Origin: Lachnospiraceae bacterium
Lineage (GTDB): Bacteria > Bacillota > Clostridia > Lachnospirales > Lachnospiraceae
Reading direction: 5' to 3'
Assembly: GCA_017540605.1 (NCBI GenBank)
Contig: JAFYAS010000005.1
Coordinates: 1 to 64,000 of the forward strand
DNA length: 64,000 bases
The position numbers were made by a program, and so were the translations under genes. Below are positions 55,001-62,281 of this stretch, one piece after another (position 1 is the stretch's first letter; the number at the start of each line of letters is the position of its first letter). The notes beneath the pieces are model-generated. The model ran no database searches. It saw only the letters and a list, made by a program, of their open reading frames with translations, and was not told where the DNA came from.

Positions 55001-55042
55001 AAAAAACACCGATACCGGACACTAAGATTCGATATCGGTGTT
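55001..55042 (-). terminator. Terminator of the MBOAT/AlgJ operon, abutting the next promoter
   Basis: On the minus strand AACACCGATA and TATCGGTGTT form a 10-bp stem followed by a T-run that ends in the TAGTTTC heptamer of the 54955 promoter. It lies beyond the palindromic repeat at 55051-55200. Confidence 0.88.
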
Positions 55043-55050
55043 CATTATTT

Positions 55051-55200
55051 CGTAACTGTTCAGCAGCTTCGCTGCTTCCAGTTACGAGCATCTCACTCAT
55101 TTAGAGACTTTGCTTCGCAAAGTGGAGCGAGATGCCTTCCTGCGTTATATCTTGACACGCTCTGAACAGCAAGTGTTCAGAGCTGTAGTGAATTGTTACA
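55051..55200. repeat. Palindromic ~150-bp intergenic element, copy 2
   Basis: It has the same structure as 33696-33845. The ends CGTAACTGTTCAG and GTGAATTGTTAC are imperfect inverted repeats. The inside has a CAGCAGCTTCGCTGCT hairpin, a long stem around TTTGCTTCGCAAAG, and GCTCTGAACA with TGTTCAGAGC. Again it lies directly after the stop of a minus-strand gene (55207) and before that transcript's terminator, so both copies would be transcribed as part of a 3' untranslated region. Confidence 0.77.
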
Positions 55201-55206
55201 TTATTT

Positions 55207-56652
55207 CTATTTTACACTTACCTTGCCGCCGTCAAAGACATTGTCTCCAACAACGATCTTTATACGGTAATCTCCCGAAGGAACAGAATCCTTTGAGATG
55301 TAGCCGGAAAATCCGGAGATCTTCTTCTCAGCTGTTTCTGAATCCTCATTGATAGGGAATACCTCAAATGTATAGTCTTTGTCACTTCCGGAGAGACTTA
55401 CATACACTCTGTTATCTCCTACCTCAGTATCCTCAGGGAAATATCCTCCAAGCTTTATGCCGTAGCCCTCACTTGATGCATTTGCCTCAACATTTCCCTT
55501 ATGGGTCTTTCCTGAAACCACTGAAGCATCTCTTTCCGGTGCAAACATGAAAGGTGCCTTGGCTATCACCTTGGCGAGATTTCTCTCAGCGATCTCATAT
55601 ACCATGTGGGAGCCGTCAGCTATGGATGTGATATCGGGGCAATCAGTCCTCTTAAATGTGGTCTTCTCATAGTTGTCGATCATATAGGGAAGAAGTGCTC
55701 TACCGAAGGAATCACGTGCCATGAAAAGCTCGCTGCCATCCTTTATGGTATTGCTCTGGGTCTTGAAGTTGTCATCCCCCTCTTCCTTGTCACTCATGAA
55801 GTTCTCAAGCTGTGCCTTTGCATCCGCAACACCTCTTGGAAGAGTAAATCTAAAGGGGCCAAATGTCATATCATAGTAATACTGATCATCCATGGTACCG
55901 CCTGCAGGATAGATGAGCTTATCAAGATCTCCTCTCCAATCCTTCTTCCCGGTTGCCGTAGCACCCTCGTACTTCTTGTAGTCCTTACCGAGACTTTCCA
56001 TGATGCCCTTGTAGCCTATAAAAGCGCCCTTGTAATTCCAGTGGGAATCTCTCACATGATATAAAAGCTCACTCTTATTGTCCACCATAAGCTTCTTCAT
56101 ATCCACATAGTTTACGCCATAGTCTGAAAGACTCTTCATCACTCTGGTCAGATTGTTCTCTTCTGATTTGGTATAATAATACGGCATATATTCACCGTAA
56201 ACAGAAGATTTGTTGGGCATGGGAACAAATGTGAACTTACCGCCTCTGCTATTTATATTCTCCTCAATAAGTGAAAGGGTAACACCAAAGGCCTTTAACT
56301 GATCTTTACTCATGGCATTGGTATCCATGAAATCCTTGCTCTCGTAATTGTAGTAAAGCCAGCCCTCTTTGCCGATGATGACATTGGAGGTAGGAGTCTC
56401 CAACGTCTCACCCTTTATAGCATTAGCTGCGGAAAGGATGTTTGCTCTCAATGGAATCCTGTCATTTAACCATGACTCAAACTGTGTTGAGAACTGGATA
56501 TTCAGTCTCTTTTCAATGAAGAATGAAGGGAAGGGACTTAGCTCCCTCTTTTCCAGGCTTGCGTCATTCTTGAAGAATGGCATAAGGCAAAGAGGAAACA
56601 TACATATAGCAACGAATATGATCATAAAAAATATCTTAAATCCTTTATTCAT
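55207..56652 (-). CDS. AlgX/AlgJ-like (DHHW family) SGNH-type acyl-transfer protein
   Basis: One N-terminal membrane segment (FFMIIFVAICMFPLCLMPFF, residues 8-27) anchors an extracytoplasmic domain. IGKEGWLYY (93-101) and RDSHWNYKGA (201-210; Asp202, His204, Trp205) are hallmarks of the AlgX/AlgJ/DHHW group, and MARDSFGRALLPYM supplies the nucleophile Ser315. These proteins transfer or remove acyl groups on surface polysaccharides, receiving them from an MBOAT membrane acyltransferase, here encoded 12 bp upstream. The last ~120 residues form an added beta-rich domain (YGIKLGGYFPEDTEVGDNRV onward). The polymer modified is unknown. GGAGG precedes the ATG. Confidence 0.9.
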   Translation of the reverse strand: MNKGFKIFFMIIFVAICMFPLCLMPFFKNDASLEKRELSPFPSFFIEKRLNIQFSTQFESWLNDRIPLRANILSAANAIKGETLETPTSNVIIGKEGWLYYNYESKDFMDTNAMSKDQLKAFGVTLSLIEENINSRGGKFTFVPMPNKSSVYGEYMPYYYTKSEENNLTRVMKSLSDYGVNYVDMKKLMVDNKSELLYHVRDSHWNYKGAFIGYKGIMESLGKDYKKYEGATATGKKDWRGDLDKLIYPAGGTMDDQYYYDMTFGPFRFTLPRGVADAKAQLENFMSDKEEGDDNFKTQSNTIKDGSELFMARDSFGRALLPYMIDNYEKTTFKRTDCPDITSIADGSHMVYEIAERNLAKVIAKAPFMFAPERDASVVSGKTHKGNVEANASSEGYGIKLGGYFPEDTEVGDNRVYVSLSGSDKDYTFEVFPINEDSETAEKKISGFSGYISKDSVPSGDYRIKIVVGDNVFDGGKVSVK

Positions 56653-56664
56653 GACATTTCCTCC

Positions 56665-58071
56665 TTAAAATCTAAAGTAGATGAACGGATTGTATCCGCT
56701 TGACATCAGTGACAATATTGAAAGCGCAAAGATGATCAATGCACCAACATATGCTGCGTAGTCGTAAGCAACGGCCTTTGTACCCTTCTCTACCTTCTCC
56801 CTGAACATCCTGAATACAGGTGTTGAAAGCACAAGTGCAAAGAAAAATGCGATCAGGCAAAGGGGATTGAGAAGTGAATAGATCTCAACATTTACCGCAT
56901 TTACCCCTGCATTGAATGTAAACATATCCTTGATGATGGTAAGTCCCTGAGTAAGTGTATCTGCTCTAAAGAGTACAAACGCAAGGATGACCACCAGCAT
57001 GGTATATACATGACCGATAGGTTTAAACCACTTTTTCTTGGTGGGAATGATCTGCCAGGTCTCAAGCATCTGGCAAAGCCCGTGGATCATACCCCATACG
57101 ATAAAGGTGAAGTTTGCACCATGCCAAAAACCGGTCAGGAAGAAAATGATCAGCTTGTTGATGGTGGTTCTCACATCACCCTTTCTGTTACCGCCAAGGG
57201 GAATATAAACATATTCCTTGAACCATGTAGAAAGGCTGATATGCCAGCGTCTCCAGAACTCCTGGATGGATGGTGATATAAAGGGATAATTGAAGTTCTC
57301 TCTGAAATCAAAGCCAAAGATACGACCGAGGCCGATGGCCATATCGGAATAACCGGAGAAGTCAAAGAATATCTGAAGTGTATAGCAGACAGCTCCTATC
57401 CATGCAGCCTTCATACCGACTTCGGATGCATTGAAACCGAATACCGTATCTGCTACAAAGCCCATCTGATTTGCGATGAGAACCTTCTTACCAAGACCAA
57501 AGATAAAGCGCTTCATACCGCTTGTGATCCTGTCAAGAGAGAACTCTCTGTCCTCAATCTGCTTTGCGATGTCCTCGTATCTGACGATGGGACCCGCGAT
57601 AAGCTGAGGGAAGAAAGAAATGTATAAGAGCACATAGAAAAGATTCTTCTGTACCAGCTTCTTATCCCTGTAAACATCGATAACATAACTTAAGCCCTGG
57701 AAGGTAAAGAATGAAATACCGATGGGGAGTCTTATCTGTGGCACAGGTATTGAAAGACCGGTTATGGAATTGAATACCGTTGCAAAGAATCCCGTGTACT
57801 TATAGGCTATAAGAAGTCCTATGTTGATAAGTACCGCCAAAAACACAGCAAGCTTGCCGTATTTATCCTTGGTTGCCATGATACCGAAGATATAGTTAAA
57901 TACTATCGATATCAGCATGATCATGACCGCAACCGGCTCGCCAAAGGCGTAGAATACTACAGAAGCGATCACAAGGATGATGTTTCTCCAGGTCTTATTG
58001 GGTATGATAGCATAGAGCAAAAAGACTATCGGGAAAAACATGAATAAGAAAACTACTGAACTGAATGTCAT
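56665..58071 (-). CDS. MBOAT family membrane O-acyltransferase (AlgI/DltB-like)
   Basis: This protein of about 468 residues with 10 or more membrane segments has the normal length of AlgI/PatA-type MBOATs. It shows LPIGISFFTFQGLSYVIDVY, FFPQLIAGPIVRY, then IQEFWRRWHISLSTWFKEYV, YIPLGGNRKG and GFWHGANFTFIVWG with the catalytic histidine. It moves acyl groups (usually acetyl) across the membrane to the AlgX/AlgJ-like partner encoded next. I start at the ATG at 58071 (MTFSSVVFLF) rather than 13 codons earlier. It is first in the operon and is preceded by a SARP-type promoter of exactly the spacing seen before the giant genes, which links surface O-acylation to the same regulon. Confidence 0.93.
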   Translation of the reverse strand: MTFSSVVFLFMFFPIVFLLYAIIPNKTWRNIILVIASVVFYAFGEPVAVMIMLISIVFNYIFGIMATKDKYGKLAVFLAVLINIGLLIAYKYTGFFATVFNSITGLSIPVPQIRLPIGISFFTFQGLSYVIDVYRDKKLVQKNLFYVLLYISFFPQLIAGPIVRYEDIAKQIEDREFSLDRITSGMKRFIFGLGKKVLIANQMGFVADTVFGFNASEVGMKAAWIGAVCYTLQIFFDFSGYSDMAIGLGRIFGFDFRENFNYPFISPSIQEFWRRWHISLSTWFKEYVYIPLGGNRKGDVRTTINKLIIFFLTGFWHGANFTFIVWGMIHGLCQMLETWQIIPTKKKWFKPIGHVYTMLVVILAFVLFRADTLTQGLTIIKDMFTFNAGVNAVNVEIYSLLNPLCLIAFFFALVLSTPVFRMFREKVEKGTKAVAYDYAAYVGALIIFALSILSLMSSGYNPFIYFRF

Positions 58072-58113
58072 TTTCCTCGTACTCCTTTTTAGTAATTTCT
58101 TTACAAACACCGC

Positions 58114-58148
58114 ATATTATCACACAAACCACAACAAAAGTCCAACAA
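58114..58148 (-). promoter_or_regulatory. SARP-type promoter of the MBOAT/AlgJ operon
   Basis: On the minus strand TTGTTGG (58142-58148) and TTGTTGT (58131-58137) repeat at 11 bp, followed by 11 bp (GGTTTGTGTGA) and TAATAT (58114-58119) with TGA as extended -10. Both heptamers differ from TTGTTGC only at the last base. Confidence 0.7.
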
Positions 58149-58192
58149 TATTTGACAGTTTTAATTTTTTCGTCTGTTTGCACCCACCGGCA

Positions 58193-58221
58193 TTGTTTTT
58201 TAGTTTTTAATATGGTAGTAT
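58193..58221 (+). promoter_or_regulatory. Housekeeping promoter of the DUF218 gene
   Basis: TTGTTT (58193-58198) and TAGTAT (58216-58221) are separated by 17 bp. The predicted transcript starts near 58228, which supports the downstream start chosen for the gene at 58254. Confidence 0.6.
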
Positions 58222-58253
58222 TCACTATGAATTATGAGTTTGGAGGAATGATC

Positions 58254-59735
58254 TTGAAAAAAAACACTCTTGTTATTACAGCATTATTATTGATAATAAT
58301 TTCATATATATTTCTGTCTATCGTCGGAAGGATTTACACCATTGATTATATCTTACCTAAGTCCGATCTTGATATCGCCAAGAATACTGAACTTGAATTT
58401 ACCATTGATCCGGAAAGCACCGGTGAGGTATCTATTGTGGAGCAATATGTCAAAGGGGATACACTACATTTAACTTTAAAGGGTAAAAAAGCCGGAAGGA
58501 TCATACTTACCTATGCCGGACCAAGCGATCTCGGAAGTGTTTTCATTTTATTTGTTCACAAGAACAGGATCATAACTTTTGATGATTATTTTGGGCGTTG
58601 TACCGGTAGCACCACTGTGAGCATCATCTGGATATTATACTTTATACTCCTTGAAGTCGCTCTGGTAAAAAAATATCGTGATTCCATCAAAAAGAATATA
58701 TATAGCTACAAGAATATTCTTTACTTAGGACTGGTTCTATTTACCGGCGCCATCCTTCTTTTCCAGATATTATGCCTTCCTCAAAAAGGCGGAATTGTTG
58801 GTGTGGTGGTTAACATTTTTTCAAATTTCTATCTGATAGAATTCTTCACATTTCCTGTAACTGCTGTCCTGTTTTTTATGGTTACAGCAAGCAATATAAA
58901 ACTTATGAAGAATGAGGGAAAAAACTGGAGGAATATGCTTGGAGCGATACTTGGCATAATGATGATCGTTGCTCCATTCGTTCAAAGATATGTAGAAAGT
59001 TATTTTCAGAATTCGACCCTTATTGATGTGCATAAATGGACGGGCACGGGAAGATTCATCGAGATGTTCGTTAATAATACACTGGGAATCATCATATCCT
59101 ATTCAGAGTTTATCCTTGTTGCCACCATCGCACTTGGTTTCAAGGCTGCACGCCATATCCCCGCTTATGACAAGGACTATATCATCATACTGGGATGCCA
59201 GATAAAAAAGGATGGAACGCTCACAAAGCTTTTGCAAGGTAGAACCGATAGAGCCATAGAATTCGGAAAAAAGCAAAAGGAAGTCTCCGGAAAGGATATA
59301 ATATACATTCCCTCCGGTGGTAAGGGGGATGACGAAATTATGTCAGAGGCCGAAGCTATAAGAAACTATATGTTAGAGGTCGGGATCCCCGATGAACAGA
59401 TACTTTTAGAGGATAAGGCAATAAATACAAGGGAGAATCTCACCAATTCCATGAAGCTTATCACCGAGCGATCAGGCTCTGACGCAAAGATTGCCTTCTC
59501 CACCACCAATTATCATGTATTCAGAGCCGGTCTCCTTGCAACCAATGAAGGAATAAAGGCCGATGGTGTGGGAAGCAAGACCAAACGTTACTTCTGGATC
59601 AACGCATTTGTGAGGGAGTTTATTGCTACCGTTTACTCCGAGAAAAGGACGCACGCTTTTGTGTTTGGGATCATGATGCTACTGAATCTTATGACTGTGA
59701 TATTTACATATATCTCTAATGTTGTATTGTCGTGA
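58254..59735 (+). CDS. Membrane protein with C-terminal DUF218 (YdcF/SanA-like) domain
   Basis: The reading frame is open from 58065, but only the part from about 58248 follows a promoter and a ribosome binding site. GGAGG at 58242-58246 is 7 bases before the TTG at 58254 (MKKNTLVITALLL) and only 1-2 bases before the ATG at 58248, so I prefer the TTG (about 493 residues). An N-terminal signal anchor is followed by a ~90-residue extracytoplasmic part and about five further membrane segments. The DUF218 domain comes next (DYIIILGCQIKKDGT, PSGGKGDDEIMSEAEAI, DKAINTRENLTNSM), then a last membrane segment. DUF218 proteins are linked to envelope functions, without a settled reaction. It is divergent from the MBOAT operon. 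Confidence 0.88.
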   Translation: MKKNTLVITALLLIIISYIFLSIVGRIYTIDYILPKSDLDIAKNTELEFTIDPESTGEVSIVEQYVKGDTLHLTLKGKKAGRIILTYAGPSDLGSVFILFVHKNRIITFDDYFGRCTGSTTVSIIWILYFILLEVALVKKYRDSIKKNIYSYKNILYLGLVLFTGAILLFQILCLPQKGGIVGVVVNIFSNFYLIEFFTFPVTAVLFFMVTASNIKLMKNEGKNWRNMLGAILGIMMIVAPFVQRYVESYFQNSTLIDVHKWTGTGRFIEMFVNNTLGIIISYSEFILVATIALGFKAARHIPAYDKDYIIILGCQIKKDGTLTKLLQGRTDRAIEFGKKQKEVSGKDIIYIPSGGKGDDEIMSEAEAIRNYMLEVGIPDEQILLEDKAINTRENLTNSMKLITERSGSDAKIAFSTTNYHVFRAGLLATNEGIKADGVGSKTKRYFWINAFVREFIATVYSEKRTHAFVFGIMMLLNLMTVIFTYISNVVLS

Positions 59736-59761
59736 CTTTAATGACTGTAAAAAAGCAAAAA

Positions 59762-59797
59762 GAAAAAGACGCTTCGCCCACCAAGCTTATAGCGTCT
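59762..59797 (-). terminator. Probable terminator of the 59906 gene
   Basis: A 7-bp stem, AGACGCT with AGCGTCT and a 17-nt loop, is followed on the minus strand by TTTTTCTTTTT. The 108 bases between it and the gene end also hold small palindromes (CTTGC with GCAAG near 59882-59900). Confidence 0.6.
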
Positions 59798-59905
59798 ATT
59801 TCTTTAAAGATTACTATCAAGTAATCAGATAAGGAGTAGCGTAGCTTCGCCCCTACATCTGTTTTCTTATTTTAACATATCTCTTGCACTTTCGCAAGGC
59901 ATTTT

Positions 59906-62254
59906 TCACTTCGCCGGTCCCTGATTTCCTGCTACCGGGCCTTTATTGACCGCATTCTGTTTCTCTGTAATATCTCTAGCCAGTTTTTCTCTACTTTCCT
60001 GTGAAGCCAATATAATTGCTCTGCTCTCTTTTTTTGCAAGCTTAGTCATCTCATCCTTCTTATCAAGATAGGCATTGACTCTTGGAGAAAGTGTGGAGAT
60101 TTCCTCGAGAGCTTTTAAGGTCTTTTTGATACTCTCCTTTGCATCGACGGCAAGCTTATAACGCACATAGGCATTGCTCGTCTTTGATTTTTTCATGATC
60201 TTCTTCTCATCCTTGGTCTTTAAGTAATTATCACAATGGGTAAGGGTTGTTTCAAATCTTTCCTTTACCTGCTTTATCCTCTCAGGATTGATTGAGATAG
60301 TTCCGTCATCCATAAACCTTGAAAAGGGATCTGCATCATTGATAATATCATTGTTCGCATTGGTCAGCTCGGTGATCATCGTCCTAAAAAGCTCTGAGCC
60401 ATTGATGGTTACCTCCTCAACACGGTTCATGGAAAAAATCGTATTATGCATAGCTATTCCTTCACGCACAATGTCTGCATCAGCCTTTTCAACATTGGAT
60501 CTGATGGTAGATATGGAGCCTGTCACACTCGTTCCGTTCAATGCTCTAAGTGCAATACTTTGGAACAAATTCTTATCAGGACGCTTCTGTTTTACACCAT
60601 CTGCTGAATTCTCAATCGCTCCATATCCCAGATCACCGGTTATGGAAAGGAATCCAATCTCATCATCACCAACTATCTTTATCTTACCTGACTCTGTATA
60701 TCCAAAGGGCTTATCCTTAAAATATTCCTTGTCAGCGTCAAGCTTATTCCTTAAGCTGTCAAATCTTTCAAGTGCCTTTTTTACCTCAGAGCCTGACAGA
60801 TCATAACCATACAGCATAAACTTTAGGGATTCTCTATCCATCTTTTCGATGGCATCAGCTGTCTCCTTGGGAATAACTGTCATATTTTCAAGACAGGTTC
60901 CTTTCATATGCTTTCTGAAATCATCATCACCAAAGCTTGTATCGTTGTCTATACCCGTTATTCCCACCAGATCTCCACTCTCATTAAACTTGTATATCAC
61001 ATTCTTTAAATGTCTGTCAGGATTGCCACCAAGAAAATCAACTATCTGGAGATTGGCTATATCCTTTTTAAGCTGAATGCTTTTTTCTATCTTATTAGGA
61101 GAAAGATTGTTAAATTTCTCCATCTGCTCGGGATCGGTGCTGTTTATATCATAGCCATTTGCATTCTCCATATATGTTCCGCTTATGATCTTTCCGGTTG
61201 CCGGATCCTTGATCTGCATATTGACGGACTTTGCAAGAATCCCCGGACATCCCATAAGTCCTGCGATCATAGACATAGCAGAGTTTCTTTTATCCTGCTT
61301 ACTATCTACCCTTATACCGACTTTTTCATTGATCTTGCTGTAATTATTAGCCTTTACTATCTTATCAAGTGCTTCAAGAAGTGACACAAGCTGCTCAGGA
61401 TTGGCTATATCCTGTATAGTACTTCTCATACTGTTGTAAAATGCAACAGGAATATCTTTTGAAGTGAGCTTCTTATTATTCCTGTTTGCCTCTAAGGCTT
61501 TGATCAAAGTAGTCTTTATCTGTCTTCTTCCGTTAACAGAAAATGCCTTCTTCACCATAGCATCTCCATGAGAAAAGAACTGACTGGTAATACTTGGGTT
61601 TTTCATAAGATCAATTAAGATTTCGCTTGAATTTAAATCCTGTGCAAAAAAAGAATTTGATCCGTACTTTTTCCTGTTCTCCTTGATGATATCGTCCTTC
61701 AGATCATCAAAGCTTTTGCCCCTCTTTGATACGGTGAAAAAACCAACCTTGCCCTCATGCTCGATCTTATATCTGGTATTCTGGGCACCGCCGTATTTTT
61801 TTGTCTTGGTAAGATCTACCTCAACTCTCTCGGAACGGGAATTCTCATATAACCTCGAAACAGTAGGAAATGTTTCACTCTTTCTATATGCATCAATGGT
61901 TCTAAGATCCTTACTGAGAGTCTTTCTAAGCTTCTCCATATAAACCATCTGAATTACAAGCTTTCTGGTGTTGGCTGCAATCCTTGGATTCTCATTTGCT
62001 GCTTCTACCCCGCTATTATGATCAACAGCCTGCTTGATCATATCAATTCTCTGGGTCAGAAGAGAAATAGTCGCTCTATAGGCAGCATCCATCTTGTTCA
62101 TCTCTTCAGCAGACAGTGCAGTCTTTCTCTTTCTTGCAGGAATTGATGCATTAAGCTTTCTAAACTGATCATAGATCTCCCTGTCAGACTTAAATGCCTT
62201 CTCCGCACTTCTATATGTTTCTTTTCTCTTGCCGATCCTTGTTTTTTCAGCCAT
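59906..62254 (-). CDS. Giant-family protein with one PI3/4-kinase/HipA-like kinase domain (782 residues)
   Basis: It is paralogous to each half of the 44625 protein. A helical N-terminal ~130 residues precede a beta-rich N-lobe (RYKIEHEGKVGFFTVSKRGK at about 161). The segment RNSAMSMIAGLMGCPGILAK at 323 and GTYMENANGYD at 359 come next. DFLGGNPDRHLKN at 406-418 supplies Asp413, His415 and Asn418, and GIDNDTSFGD supplies Asp436 and Asp438. All expected catalytic residues are present, so an active protein or lipid kinase is plausible. The C-terminal ~250 residues are helical and end VNKGPVAGNQGPAK. It is 27 bp downstream of the 62282 gene in the same operon; CGGAGGATAA precedes the ATG. Confidence 0.84.
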   Translation of the reverse strand: MAEKTRIGKRKETYRSAEKAFKSDREIYDQFRKLNASIPARKRKTALSAEEMNKMDAAYRATISLLTQRIDMIKQAVDHNSGVEAANENPRIAANTRKLVIQMVYMEKLRKTLSKDLRTIDAYRKSETFPTVSRLYENSRSERVEVDLTKTKKYGGAQNTRYKIEHEGKVGFFTVSKRGKSFDDLKDDIIKENRKKYGSNSFFAQDLNSSEILIDLMKNPSITSQFFSHGDAMVKKAFSVNGRRQIKTTLIKALEANRNNKKLTSKDIPVAFYNSMRSTIQDIANPEQLVSLLEALDKIVKANNYSKINEKVGIRVDSKQDKRNSAMSMIAGLMGCPGILAKSVNMQIKDPATGKIISGTYMENANGYDINSTDPEQMEKFNNLSPNKIEKSIQLKKDIANLQIVDFLGGNPDRHLKNVIYKFNESGDLVGITGIDNDTSFGDDDFRKHMKGTCLENMTVIPKETADAIEKMDRESLKFMLYGYDLSGSEVKKALERFDSLRNKLDADKEYFKDKPFGYTESGKIKIVGDDEIGFLSITGDLGYGAIENSADGVKQKRPDKNLFQSIALRALNGTSVTGSISTIRSNVEKADADIVREGIAMHNTIFSMNRVEEVTINGSELFRTMITELTNANNDIINDADPFSRFMDDGTISINPERIKQVKERFETTLTHCDNYLKTKDEKKIMKKSKTSNAYVRYKLAVDAKESIKKTLKALEEISTLSPRVNAYLDKKDEMTKLAKKESRAIILASQESREKLARDITEKQNAVNKGPVAGNQGPAK

Positions 62255-62281
62255 ATTATTATCCTCCGATCAAACAAAAAA

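Noticed and set aside
2596..58148. The scattered GCAACAA repeats as a CRISPR-like or plasmid-iteron array.
   Set aside because: They occur two or three at a time at fixed distance from a -10-like hexamer in front of genes, not as a long array with spacers.
58065..58247. N-terminal extension of the DUF218 protein starting at 58065.
   Set aside because: It would overlap the MBOAT start and cross both divergent promoters; the ribosome binding site and promoter support a start at 58248-58254.
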